From contig NZ_JAQNDK010000003.1 of assembly GCF_028368935.1 (NCBI RefSeq), forward strand, positions 496,001-560,000: 64,000 nucleotides of DNA. The letters run 5' to 3'. The notes beneath the pieces are model-generated. The model saw only the letters and a program-made list of their open reading frames with translations. It made no database searches and had not been told where the DNA came from. Both the position numbers and the translations under genes were made by a program. Positions 8,562 through 17,260 of the stretch are shown piece after piece. The stretch's first letter is position 1; every line of letters starts with the position of its first letter. The stretch comes from Sorangium aterium (lineage in GTDB: Bacteria > Myxococcota_A > Polyangia > Polyangiales > Polyangiaceae).

Positions 8562-9619
8562 GGCCCCTCGCCGCCATGGTGGCCGCGGGCGCGGTCACGC
8601 CCGTCGGGCTGCGCTCGATCGACACCGCGTTCTCGCACCGCGCCGCGGCCGCGGCGATGCGCGAGTCGCCGCTCGTGGACGCGCAGGGCGAGCCCGTCAC
8701 GATGTGCTTCCTGCCCACGCTCGATCCGCGGGTCACGGGCGCGGCGCGCGCCGTCCTGCTCGCGGAGCGCGCGCTCGGCGAGGCGCTCGAGAAGCTCGGC
8801 CCCGCGGCGCGGGGGCTGCGCATGCAGATGGGCCTGTGCCTCGACGAGCACCTCGGGCAGCGGCCGCCGGGCGGCGAGGCCCCGGCGCAGCGGGTCGCCG
8901 CCGAGCTCGTCGCGCGGGCGCAAGCGTACGGGTGCGCGCCGGAGATCGCGGTGAAGGTCTCGACGCGAGGGCCCGCCGCGCCGGGGTACTTGCTGCCCGA
9001 GCTGTGCGACGCGCTCGCGCGAGGCGCGATCGACGCGGCGCTGCTCGGTGGTGTGCATACAGACTACGACCCAGCGCGCATCGCCGCGCTCGACGCCGCG
9101 GGCCGGCTCTTCCGGCCGGAGAACCTGGACGCCCTCGTCCCCGGCGAGTGCGCAGCCTTCGTGGTCCTCATGCGCCCCGACGTCGCGCGGCGCGCGCTCC
9201 TCCGTGAGCTGGGGCAGATCGTGGGCGTCTCCACCGCCCACGAGCGGGCCCGCCCGGACAACGACGAGTCCGCGTTCCAGGCCACGGGCCTCACCGCCGC
9301 GCTCCGCGCTGCGCTGGCGCCGCTGGCCGAGCGCGGGTTGCGGGCCGGCTGGATGCTCACCGATATCACCTTCGAGACCTTCCGCCATTTCGAGCTCCAG
9401 GCCGCGTCGGTGCGCACGCAGCAGCTCTTCTGCGATCCGCAGCAGCTGGAGTGCCCTGCCCAGCGGATCGGCGCGCTCGGCGCCGCGGCGATGCCGCTGC
9501 ACCTCGCGATCGCGTCGGAGGCGTTCGCGCGGGGCTTCGCGCCGCACCCGTGCGCCGTCTCCCTCGCCGGGAGCGACGGCGGGGAGCGCGCGGCGATGGT
9601 GGTCGTGGCGCCGGGGTGA
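8558..9619 (+). CDS. Ketosynthase-fold (thiolase-like) protein coupled to DUF2169
   Basis: GTG at 8558 overlaps the DUF2169 stop and gives 353 aa. The C-terminal half has the beta-ketoacyl-synthase signature region (DALARGAIDAALLGGVHTDYDP...RLFRPENLDALVPGECAAFVVLM), and the protein starts with a KAS-like strand (AAMVAAGAVTPVG). I do not find the usual nucleophilic Cys motif (TACASG-like), so it is probably not a condensing enzyme. Such degenerate thiolase-fold proteins recur next to DUF2169 genes in T6SS accessory operons, where their role is unknown. The overlap suggests that the two proteins form a complex. Confidence 0.72.
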   Translation: MRPLAAMVAAGAVTPVGLRSIDTAFSHRAAAAAMRESPLVDAQGEPVTMCFLPTLDPRVTGAARAVLLAERALGEALEKLGPAARGLRMQMGLCLDEHLGQRPPGGEAPAQRVAAELVARAQAYGCAPEIAVKVSTRGPAAPGYLLPELCDALARGAIDAALLGGVHTDYDPARIAALDAAGRLFRPENLDALVPGECAAFVVLMRPDVARRALLRELGQIVGVSTAHERARPDNDESAFQATGLTAALRAALAPLAERGLRAGWMLTDITFETFRHFELQAASVRTQQLFCDPQQLECPAQRIGALGAAAMPLHLAIASEAFARGFAPHPCAVSLAGSDGGERAAMVVVAPG

Positions 9620-10146
9620 CGGCGCGAGAGGGCGAACCAGGGCCAGGTGCAGCCGCCGAACGGGACGACCGCCGAACTGGCTCCCGCGGAACATGCGTGC
9701 TTCGGCCGAAGGTGGGGGCTTTGGAACGGCCAAGCGCGCCACGGACGCCAAGAAAACCATAAAAATTGGCATCTTACTGCGGCTTGGCGGATTCATCATT
9801 CCGGGAGGGCCGGGGAATTCCCTCTCCACCTGTCGACGGCTTCCCCGGAGAGATGAAATTCAGCCCGGAGGATGTCGACAGGTGGTGTCCGGGATAGGGC
9901 CTCTCCCCGATGACCCGACGTGGAACGAGATCGCCAGCTTTGCCACGGACGGGCGCTTTCGTTAAGGCCCTTGGTCTACCACTGGAGAGATTGCCCGCTC
10001 GGCCTCAGTGGGGATGCTGGGACAGCCGATGTCCTGGTCATCGTGCGCGATTACAGCCTATTTAACGGGCCTTTCGCGCGGTCGGTTCGCGAGCGCCAAC
10101 GGACGGCGTGAGCCCGTTGTAGGGGCGCCGGGTGCGCGCATGGCGC
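9620..10146. other. Intergenic region with inverted repeat and low-GC patch
   Basis: No gene is credible in these 527 bases. The stretch near 9740-9800 is noticeably richer in A/T than its surroundings. A perfect 12-bp inverted repeat lies at 9826-9837 and 9874-9885. The region separates the DUF2169 operon from a convergent minus-strand gene pair, and it may contain their terminators or remnants of an insertion. Confidence 0.5.
9826..9885. repeat. 12-bp perfect inverted repeat, 36-bp spacing
   Basis: CCACCTGTCGAC (9826-9837) and its exact reverse complement GTCGACAGGTGG (9874-9885) flank 36 bases. The sequence could form a stem-loop, serve as a two-site operator, or be terminal repeats of a tiny element. 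No flanking direct repeat is obvious. Confidence 0.55.
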
Positions 10147-10605
10147 TCATTCGCGTCGTGCGCGCGCTCGCTTCACCTGCTCGCGGACCTTCGGATGCTG
10201 CTGGCTGACCTCCACGATGACGCGGCCAACGACCTCGACCGCGAGGTCGAAAGCCCGCTCCGCCAGGCGCTGGAACCAGAGCCCGAACGGCGAGTCGATA
10301 GGCCGGTACAGCCCCAGGTCACCGGGCTCCCCGCCGGCGGCCCAGGTGATGGGCAGCCCGGACGCCTCCAACGTCTGCCTGGCGAAGCCCTGCGCGAGTT
10401 GGAGGGCTTGCAGGGCGTCGACGCCCTCCTGCCACTTGAACACCTCAGCACCGAGCCCGGAGATGAGCACCGGGCAGCACCAGTCGCCGTCCTGCGCACC
10501 GGGCGCAATCGGCTTGCCGATGACGAGTACGATCTGCCGGTCAGGCTGGCCATCCACTCCGTAGCGACGGACGGCGATGGGCTCACCGATGCGCTTCTTG
10601 GGCAT
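10147..10605 (-). CDS. DUF6968-like hypothetical protein
   Basis: This 152-aa soluble protein begins at ATG 10605. The pattern IGEPIAVRRY...VLVIGKP...GDWCCPVLISGLG...GVDALQALQLAQGFARQTLEASG resembles the small DUF6968 family, of unknown function, as I remember it. No signal peptide or catalytic motif is visible. It lies 9 bases downstream of the restored stop codon of the broken lipoprotein-like gene at 10615-10943, so the two probably formed an operon. The C-terminal 30 residues are basic and helical. The assignment is by pattern only. Confidence 0.55.
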   Translation of the reverse strand: MPKKRIGEPIAVRRYGVDGQPDRQIVLVIGKPIAPGAQDGDWCCPVLISGLGAEVFKWQEGVDALQALQLAQGFARQTLEASGLPITWAAGGEPGDLGLYRPIDSPFGLWFQRLAERAFDLAVEVVGRVIVEVSQQHPKVREQVKRARARRE

Positions 10606-10614
10606 AGGGTTAGG

Positions 10615-10943
10615 TTAGTCCGGAAACGATGTGACCAGGCAGTAGACCTCCCATCTGGCCGGTGACCCGCTGTTCGCCACTTCCCAGCAAGTTCCCAGCA
10701 AGCCCTCCTTCTCACCGGATCCAGTTTCCACTGCGATCGGCAGAATGCCTCCTTTGCCCGCTGACTCGCGTGGGTCAGCAGCAGGCAGATCCCCCTGGCA
10801 TCAGCCCGCAGTTCTCCCGTCGCAGCCACGAACGCAGCGGTGTCCGGGTCCGCCTCTTCGACCGCCTTCTCCTCGGTCGTGCTCACAACACAGCCCGCGA
10901 ACATGACGACAACGGCGACCCCGATGAGCTTCGCGCCACGCAT
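10615..10943 (-). pseudogene. Small lipoprotein gene broken by an 11-bp tandem duplication
   Basis: ATG at 10943 starts a product with a lipoprotein signal (VVVMFAGC, Cys18), an acidic spacer, then a helical part ending ...VRRRACWE. There the coding DNA holds TTCCCAGCAA twice with an 11-base period (10681-10690 and 10692-10701). As it stands, the frame runs on into the opposite-sense shadow of the next gene. Deleting one 11-base copy restores a natural end, CWEVANSGSPARWEVYCL, and a TAA at 10615-10617, just 9 bases before the next ATG. That fit strongly suggests a recent duplication or an assembly error. The function is unknown. Confidence 0.65.
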
Positions 10944-11171
10944 AGAGTCCCCCTGCTCGACCGCCCGCTACACGTAGAGCCCAGGGCGCTCAGCGGTAGC
11001 CGCAGGTCACGCGGGGGCGCGGTGTGCCGACGTGGGCGGAATCATCCATCGAAGTACGCGATCCGCGTCACACCGCACGGCGCGCCGGCCCGATCGCGTG
11101 CGGCGCCGGCCACTCCGCGCGGCGCAGTGCAGCGCAGGAACCTGCTCCCCTCTGCCGTGTCGAAAGGCACC

Positions 11172-14100
11172 ATGCCCAGGCCTTCCCTTCCGCTCGCCGG
11201 CCTCTTCCTCGTCGCCGTCCTCGGCGCCGCCGCGACCTCCGACGCGGCCACGGACGGCCGCGACGCGGTTGCCCGCGGCCTCGACCTCTTCGTTCACGCG
11301 CCCGACCGCGGGGCGCCCGGCGCCACCCTGCCGGTGCAGGTCCTCGCGCTCGGCTTCCCCACCGCGGTCACGCTCCGGCCGCTCGAGGCGGTCACCGTGG
11401 AGGCGACCTGGGATCCCGAGCACCTCGGCAAGGTCAGCGCCGTCCCGCCGCCCGTGCGGGTCACCACCGACGCGAAGGGGCGCGCTCACCTCGACGTCCC
11501 GATCCCCGAGGGGCCCGAGCGCGAGCTCCGGCTGCTGCTCGGCGTGCGCGCCGGCGACCGGCAGCGGACCCGGACGCTCACCGTGCAGCGACTGGCGCCG
11601 CTCCAGGTCGACCTGCACGTTCCTGACACGCGCGTGGTGCCGGGCAGCGCGATGTCGGCGTGGATCACCGTGCAGAGCCAGGCCTCGGGGCAGCCGGCCC
11701 CGCGGGTCCCCGTGGAGGTCAGCCTGCTCGAGGGCGGCGTCGCGCGGCACACGGCCGTGGTCACGACCGACGCGGCCGGCGTTGCGATGACACGCGTGCC
11801 CGTCCCGTGGATCGACGAGCCCGGCTGGCGCTGGATCCTCCGCGCCCGCGCGCGGGGCGCGGCGGGGGCCTCGTCGAACGCCGCGGAGATCTCCCTCTCG
11901 CCGCGCGAAGAGACGCCCGGCGCCCCGCAGATGCTGGCCGAGTGGTCCGAGCAGGATCTGCGCGCCGGCGATCGCGCAAGCTACGTGATCCGGATCCGCG
12001 ATGGCGCCGGCCAGCCCGTGGCCGGGCTGCCGGTGCGGATCTGGACCGGGCCGAAGGGCACGAGCCCGCCCGAGGACAGCGCCGCGTGGGAGAAGCTCAC
12101 GACGCCCGCGCGCACCGACGCGGCCGGCGAGGTCCGCGGCGCGGCCACGGCGCCCACCACCGTGGTGCAGGGCGCAGGGACCACGCTGCGCGTCGTCGCG
12201 CGCGCGACGTTCGAGGGGCACGAGCTCGAGCGCGAGGCCACCGTCTCCGTGGAGAGCCCCACCTCGGAGGCGACGCTGCTCCCGGAGGCGGGCGCGATCG
12301 TTCCGGGCGTCGCTCAGCGCATGCTCCTGCGCGTCCGCGATGCGCGGCGGAAGCCGGTGCAGGGCACCTTCACCGTCGAGGGCGACGGGCTCCAGGCCGC
12401 CGTGACCACCGACGCGTACGGCGAGGCCGAGGTGACCTGGGAGGCGCCCGTCGAGCTCGGGGCCTTCCGCAACGTCGGGCCGTGCGCCGGCGGCGTCGCG
12501 GCGGCGGTGCGCGTGCGGCCAGCTGGCGAGCTCCCGGCGCTCGCGTCGCGGCGCGAGCCGTTCGCGCTGTGCGTCTCCGTCGATCGCGACGCCTCGGCGC
12601 TGCTCCGGCCCGAGCGGCTCCTCGCCCGCGCCGGCGACGCGCTCCCGCTCCGCGTGATCGACGCCAGCGGCGCGGACGCCCGCGCCGACCGGCGGCCGGC
12701 GGGTGGCAGGGCAGGGGACGGCGGCAGGGCAGCGGACGGCGCCGGCTGGAGCGTGATCGTCCAGGCGGACAACGCGGCCCGCGCGGCGAGCGCCTGGATC
12801 GCCGGAGGCCCGGAGGGCGGCGCGCTCGGCCTGCCCGAGGGCGCGGCCGGCGTCTGGACGCTCAGCGCCGCCGCTCCTCGGCCGGGCGCCGCCGCGCGGC
12901 AGGCGGGCGGCGCGGTGCTCGTCACGCCGCGCGTCCTCCCTCGGCTCGAGGCCCGCATGACCGGCGGCCGCGCGGCCCCGCGCGCGGCGCCGTCGACGTG
13001 GACCTCGCGCTCACCGACGGGGGCAGCCGCGGCCTGCCCGGGACCGTCGCGGCCGTCGTCGTGGATCTGCACGGTGGGGGCAGCGTCGGCGGCCTCGCGG
13101 CGCTCGACACGCGCGCGCGGCTCTGCCAGGGCATGGTCGAGCCCGAGCGCTGCGGCGCTTTCCTGGAGGGCGATCCCGCGCTCGATCCGCTCCGGCGCGC
13201 GGAGCTCGGCGCGCGGGCGCGCGAGGCGATCGCACCGGCGAACGATCCGGCCGGCTCCGCGCGGGCGGCGCTCGACGAGGCGTTCGGCCAGGTCCTTCGC
13301 TCGCTCGAGGGGGCGGTCTTCGAAGCCACCAGCGACCCGGAGCGGCTGCGCGACGTGCGCCGCCGCGGGCCGGGCGGCGCCTATGCATGGAACCCCGAGC
13401 TGATGACCCTGGTCACGGCCGCCATGGATGCGCCCCCCGAGACGCCCGGCGGCGAGCCGCTCTCGCTCGCGGACCTCCTGGCGGTGGACCCGCAGGTCAC
13501 GTTCGATCACGTCGCTCGCCGCGTCACCCGCCTCAAGCTCTTCCGCATCCTCGCGGCGGCGCGCGCGTTCCGGCGCGAGCGGCTGCTCGACCCGGACGAG
13601 CCGGCGCTCCGCGATCCGAACGCGCTGCTCCGCCGCCTGGTGCGCGACGCGCAGCTCGAGGAGTCGCTCCTGCTCGATCCCTGGGGCGGCACGATCCAGT
13701 TCACCCCGACGACGGCGCCGCCCGCGCCGTTCCTCACGGTGCGGCGCGGCTTCGCCCTGCAGGCGCCCGGGCCCGACGGCCGGATCGGCACGGGCGACGA
13801 CGTGCGCGATCCGTTCGAGCGCGTGCTGCGCTCGGGCACGCCGTACGCCAGGGCGGTCGGCGAGGATCGCCTCGTCGACGCGAAGTTCGACATGGAGGTC
13901 GGCGACGCCACGGTGTCGGCGTGGGAGAGCCTCCTGGAGGAGCTCACGGGCACGTCGCTGGGCGAGGGGCTCGGCCTGAGCGGCATCGGCACCGGCGGCG
14001 GGGGTACGGGCTCCGGCGTCGGGTTCGGTTCAGGCCACGGCCGGCTGGGCGGCGCCCACCGCACGTCGAGCGGCGCGCCGCGGGGCGTGTTCTTCTGGTC

Positions 14101-15988
14101 GCCGCCCCAGCGCACCGACAAGGATGGCCGGCTGCGGATGCGCGTCCCGCTCGGCGACGTCGAGACGACCTTCCGGCTCGTCTTCGTGGGCGTGCCGGAC
14201 GGCGCTACGCCGGCCACGGCCACGCTCGACGTGCCCACGGCGCAGCCGCTCTCGGCGCGCGTGGAGGCGGGTGCCGCGTGGGTCGAGGGCGACGAGGTCG
14301 ACGTGGAGATCTCGGTCCGGAACCGCTCGCCGAAGCCGCTCCGCGCGAGCATCGAGCTCACGGCGCGCGGCGTGGCCGCGCTCGCGGACCCACGCCGCCG
14401 GGCGGTGGCGGTCGATGTGCCCGCGGGGGGCGCGGCCCCGGTGCGCGCGCGGGTCCGGGCGCTGCGCGCCGGGCGGGCGGAGCTCGCGGTCGCCCTGAAG
14501 GCGCAGGGGACCCCGGGCGACACGCTCGTGCACGCGTGGGAGGTGCGCCCCGCGGGCGAGCCCACCGATCTGAACATCGCCCAGGTCGTCGAGGGCGGCG
14601 CCAGGGCCACGCTGAGCGTCGCGGCGGACGCGCAGCGCTACCAGCCCACCGGCCGCCCGCGGCTCGTCGTCGAGCGCGGCCTCGCGGGCGCGCTCACCGC
14701 GGCGCTCGAGGCGATGGATCCCGACCGGCTCTCGTCTGCCGGGGCGATGGTGGACGCGGTGGAGGTCGCGGCGCTCGTGCGCCGCTGGGCCGCGGCGCGC
14801 GGGGGTGAGGGCGCGCCGATCGCCGCGCGCGCGGAGGACATCGGCCGCCGCGCCGTGGGCCGGCTGCTCGCGTACAAGGAGAGCAAGAAGGATCGCGGCT
14901 TCTGGCCTCCGGCGCTCCGGGCGCGCACCTTCGCGCCCGCGTCCGCGGCGGAGGAGCTGCCGAAGATCGACGCGCGCTGCCCGCCAGAGCCGCTGCACCC
15001 CGCGGCAGCGCTCGACGCGCTCGAGGTCGAGCCCTCGCCGGCGGGGGGCGCGGTGAACGCGTGCTGGGACGCGCTCGTCACGAGGACGCTGGACGACGTG
15101 ATTCAGAGCGGCGATCGCGTGGCGCTCGCCCGGGTCCTGCTCGCGCTCGCGGAGCGGCCGCACCGGGCAGCGCTGGCCGCGAACGTGGCGGACCGGCTGC
15201 GCGCCTGGGTGGCGCTGCTCCCGACCGGCGGCATCACCTTGCCGCCGGGTCAGGCCGAGGATCGGAGCGCGCGCGCGGTGGTCTACGCGGCGCTCCTCCG
15301 CGCTGCCGGGCTCGGCCGGAGCGCGGCGCCGCCCGCGAAGCTCCTCGGCTGGGTGGGCGTGCAGCGCGACGTGCGCGGCGGCTACGGCGCGCCGGCCAGC
15401 ACGCGCGCGGTGGTGCGCGCGCTCCTGGCCCACGGGGGCGAGGGCCGCGGGGTGGCGCGCGTCACGGTGACGTCGGGCGGCGCGCGCCGTGACGTGGAGG
15501 TCGGGCCGTCGGGGCGGCTCGTGGTGCCGCTCGACGCGGGCGCGACGGAGGTGACGGTCGAGGCAGCGGGGCCCGCGGTCGTTGCGCGCCTGGAGCGCCC
15601 GGCTCTTCGGCGCTGGAGCCGGCCGCCGGCCGCCGCGGCGAGCCCCGTACAGGTGGAGATCTCCTGGCCGAAGCGCCCGCGGGCGGGAACGACGGGCAAG
15701 CTCGGGATCTCGCTGCGCCACACGCTGGGCCGCCCGGTCGAGATCGACGTGCGCATCCCGCTTCCGCCAGGGGTGTCGCTGGCCGAGCCGCTCGGGGGCG
15801 TGCGGCAGGTGAACGGCGTCCTCGCGCTGCGGGCTTCTGTCGAGGCGAGTCGGCTCGCGACGCTCGTGGAGATGCCGGTGCGCTTCGCCCTCGCCGGGAA
15901 GGTGACGGCGCCCGAGGCGCAGGCCCGGGTGGCGCAGGAGGAGCTGCCGCGCGCGGTGGTCCCGGCGCGGCCGATCATCATCGAGTGA
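11172..15988 (+). pseudogene. Alpha-2-macroglobulin-like secreted protein, frameshifted
   Basis: ATG at 11172, after an AAAGG, starts a protein with a signal peptide (PLAGLFLVAVLGAAATSDA). MG-like beta-sandwich repeats follow up to about residue 600. Coding then moves to the -1 frame and continues to a stop at 15988, for about 1,600 residues in total. The second part has an A2M-domain-like stretch (nt 14080-14330: FFWSPPQRTDKDGRLRM...FRLVFVGV..., then a MG strand with EGDEVDVEISVRN) and an Ala/Arg-rich helical domain. I see no thioester motif (GCGEQ), so covalent protease trapping is unlikely. Adding one C to the CCCC at 12976-12979 joins ...GGRAAPAR to GAVDVDLALTDGG in one frame. It is either a sequence error or a recent pseudogene. 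Confidence 0.75.
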
Positions 15989-16290
15989 TCGGCGCTCCTG
16001 GATACCGGTTCACTCTCCGCCCGCGCCGGCGCAGGAGCACACGGCTGAAGTCGTGTTCGATGCCCGGCCACAGGGGTTCATATAGACGCATCGATCGAGG
16101 GCACGGCTTCGGCGCGCCCGCAGGCTGTGGAGTGTAGGCGGCCCCTTCGATGCATGACCGGTTGTTGATAGTAGCGTCGCTTTTCCAGTGAGACGGCGCC
16201 ATTGAAGGCGAAGCGTTCGACGAAGAGAGCACCTTGATACAAACTCGGATCGCCGCGCGCGCGGCCCCCTTCCGTGCCACGATCCCGGCC
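15989..16290. other. Intergenic region, nothing recognised
   Basis: About 300 bases lie between the macroglobulin-like gene and the next lipoprotein gene. I see no gene, strong hairpin or clear promoter boxes. A weak TTGATA-type box occurs near 16170, without a good partner. Confidence 0.4.
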
Positions 16291-17094
16291 GTGCGCCGGC
16301 AATGTACGCTCTTGCAGCTGCTCCTCCTCGCCGCCTGCGGAGGAGCCCAGCTGCCCTCGCCCGCCGCCGTCGCGGGCACCGCCGAGGCACCGCCCCCGAG
16401 GTGCGTGCTGCCGGGCGCGCCGACGGTGGTGCATCGCGAGGGCAACGCGGTGTTGCAGGTATGGGAGGTGCCGGCCGCGCCGGTGCTGTTCGAGGAGGTG
16501 CTGCCGAGCGCGCCCGGGTACCTGGCGTATCGTGAGGCGATCGCGGCGGCCGGCGGTGACCTCGAGCGTCCGGTCGCCGATCCACTCCAGCCGCGCGACG
16601 ACGCCGAGCGCGAGCTATGGCGCCGCGAGGACGAGAACGCCGCGCTGATGTACGGCGACGCAGGTCGCGTCCGGCCTATCCGCTGCCTCGAGGCAGCCCT
16701 GTTCGCGGCCCAGGACGCGCGCTATTCGGAGCTCACTCAGCCCACCGAGTTCATTGCGTCGATCCTGCGCCGCGAGGTCGGCGGCCGGCCCCAGCTCAAG
16801 ATTTACCTCGGTGCGAGCGACTCGATGTTTCCGCCCAAGGCGTTCTATGGCTTCGACGAGGTCCGCCGCGACGTGGCCGCCGGCTGGGAGTATTGGGTCG
16901 TCCTCCACAACCACACCGTGCGTACTCTCAACGGCAAGCCCGCCCTCGGCGTGCCCGCGCCGAGCACCAGCGACGTGCCGCTCTTCCGCGGGCTCGTCAA
17001 GGAGTCGGGGCTGCGCGCGGTGTGGGTCACGAACGGCTTCTACACCGGCGAGGCCACGGCCGAAGATCTCGCCCGCTACCGCACCCGCGATTGA
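16291..17094 (+). CDS. Lipoprotein with JAMM-like metalloprotease motif
   Basis: GTG at 16291 is preferred because it places a short lipoprotein signal directly at the N-terminus (LLLLAACGG), giving 267 aa; an upstream TTG at 16234 would add an unlikely 19-residue extension. Near residues 203-230 the sequence VVLHNH is followed about 17 residues later by PSTSD. This matches the H-x-H...S-x-x-D arrangement of JAMM/Mov34 zinc peptidases, and an upstream Glu (PTEFIASIL) could be the partner. If real, this would be a lipid-anchored isopeptidase-like hydrolase. Spacing is longer than usual, so the activity is inference. It sits alone between the macroglobulin-like gene and the vgrG cluster. Confidence 0.55.
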   Translation: MRRQCTLLQLLLLAACGGAQLPSPAAVAGTAEAPPPRCVLPGAPTVVHREGNAVLQVWEVPAAPVLFEEVLPSAPGYLAYREAIAAAGGDLERPVADPLQPRDDAERELWRREDENAALMYGDAGRVRPIRCLEAALFAAQDARYSELTQPTEFIASILRREVGGRPQLKIYLGASDSMFPPKAFYGFDEVRRDVAAGWEYWVVLHNHTVRTLNGKPALGVPAPSTSDVPLFRGLVKESGLRAVWVTNGFYTGEATAEDLARYRTRD

Positions 17095-17260
17095 CGGTCA
17101 GCGCATAGCTTGCGCAAGCGTGAAGGTCGCTTCGGAAGGAGCGGCCCGTGCGCGCGCCGCCCCGAGGTCCGCACGATCCGGCCCCCACGCCGCCCCCACC
17201 GCGTCGGCCCCGCGTCGGGTTCCGGCGCCGGGGCTTGGCGCCGTCCGCCGATCGCCTACC

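Noticed and set aside
10173-10614. C-terminal extension of the small lipoprotein frame
   Set aside because: Beyond the 11-bp duplication the frame reads Ser/Arg-rich noise over the DUF6968-like gene; the restored frame stops at 10615.
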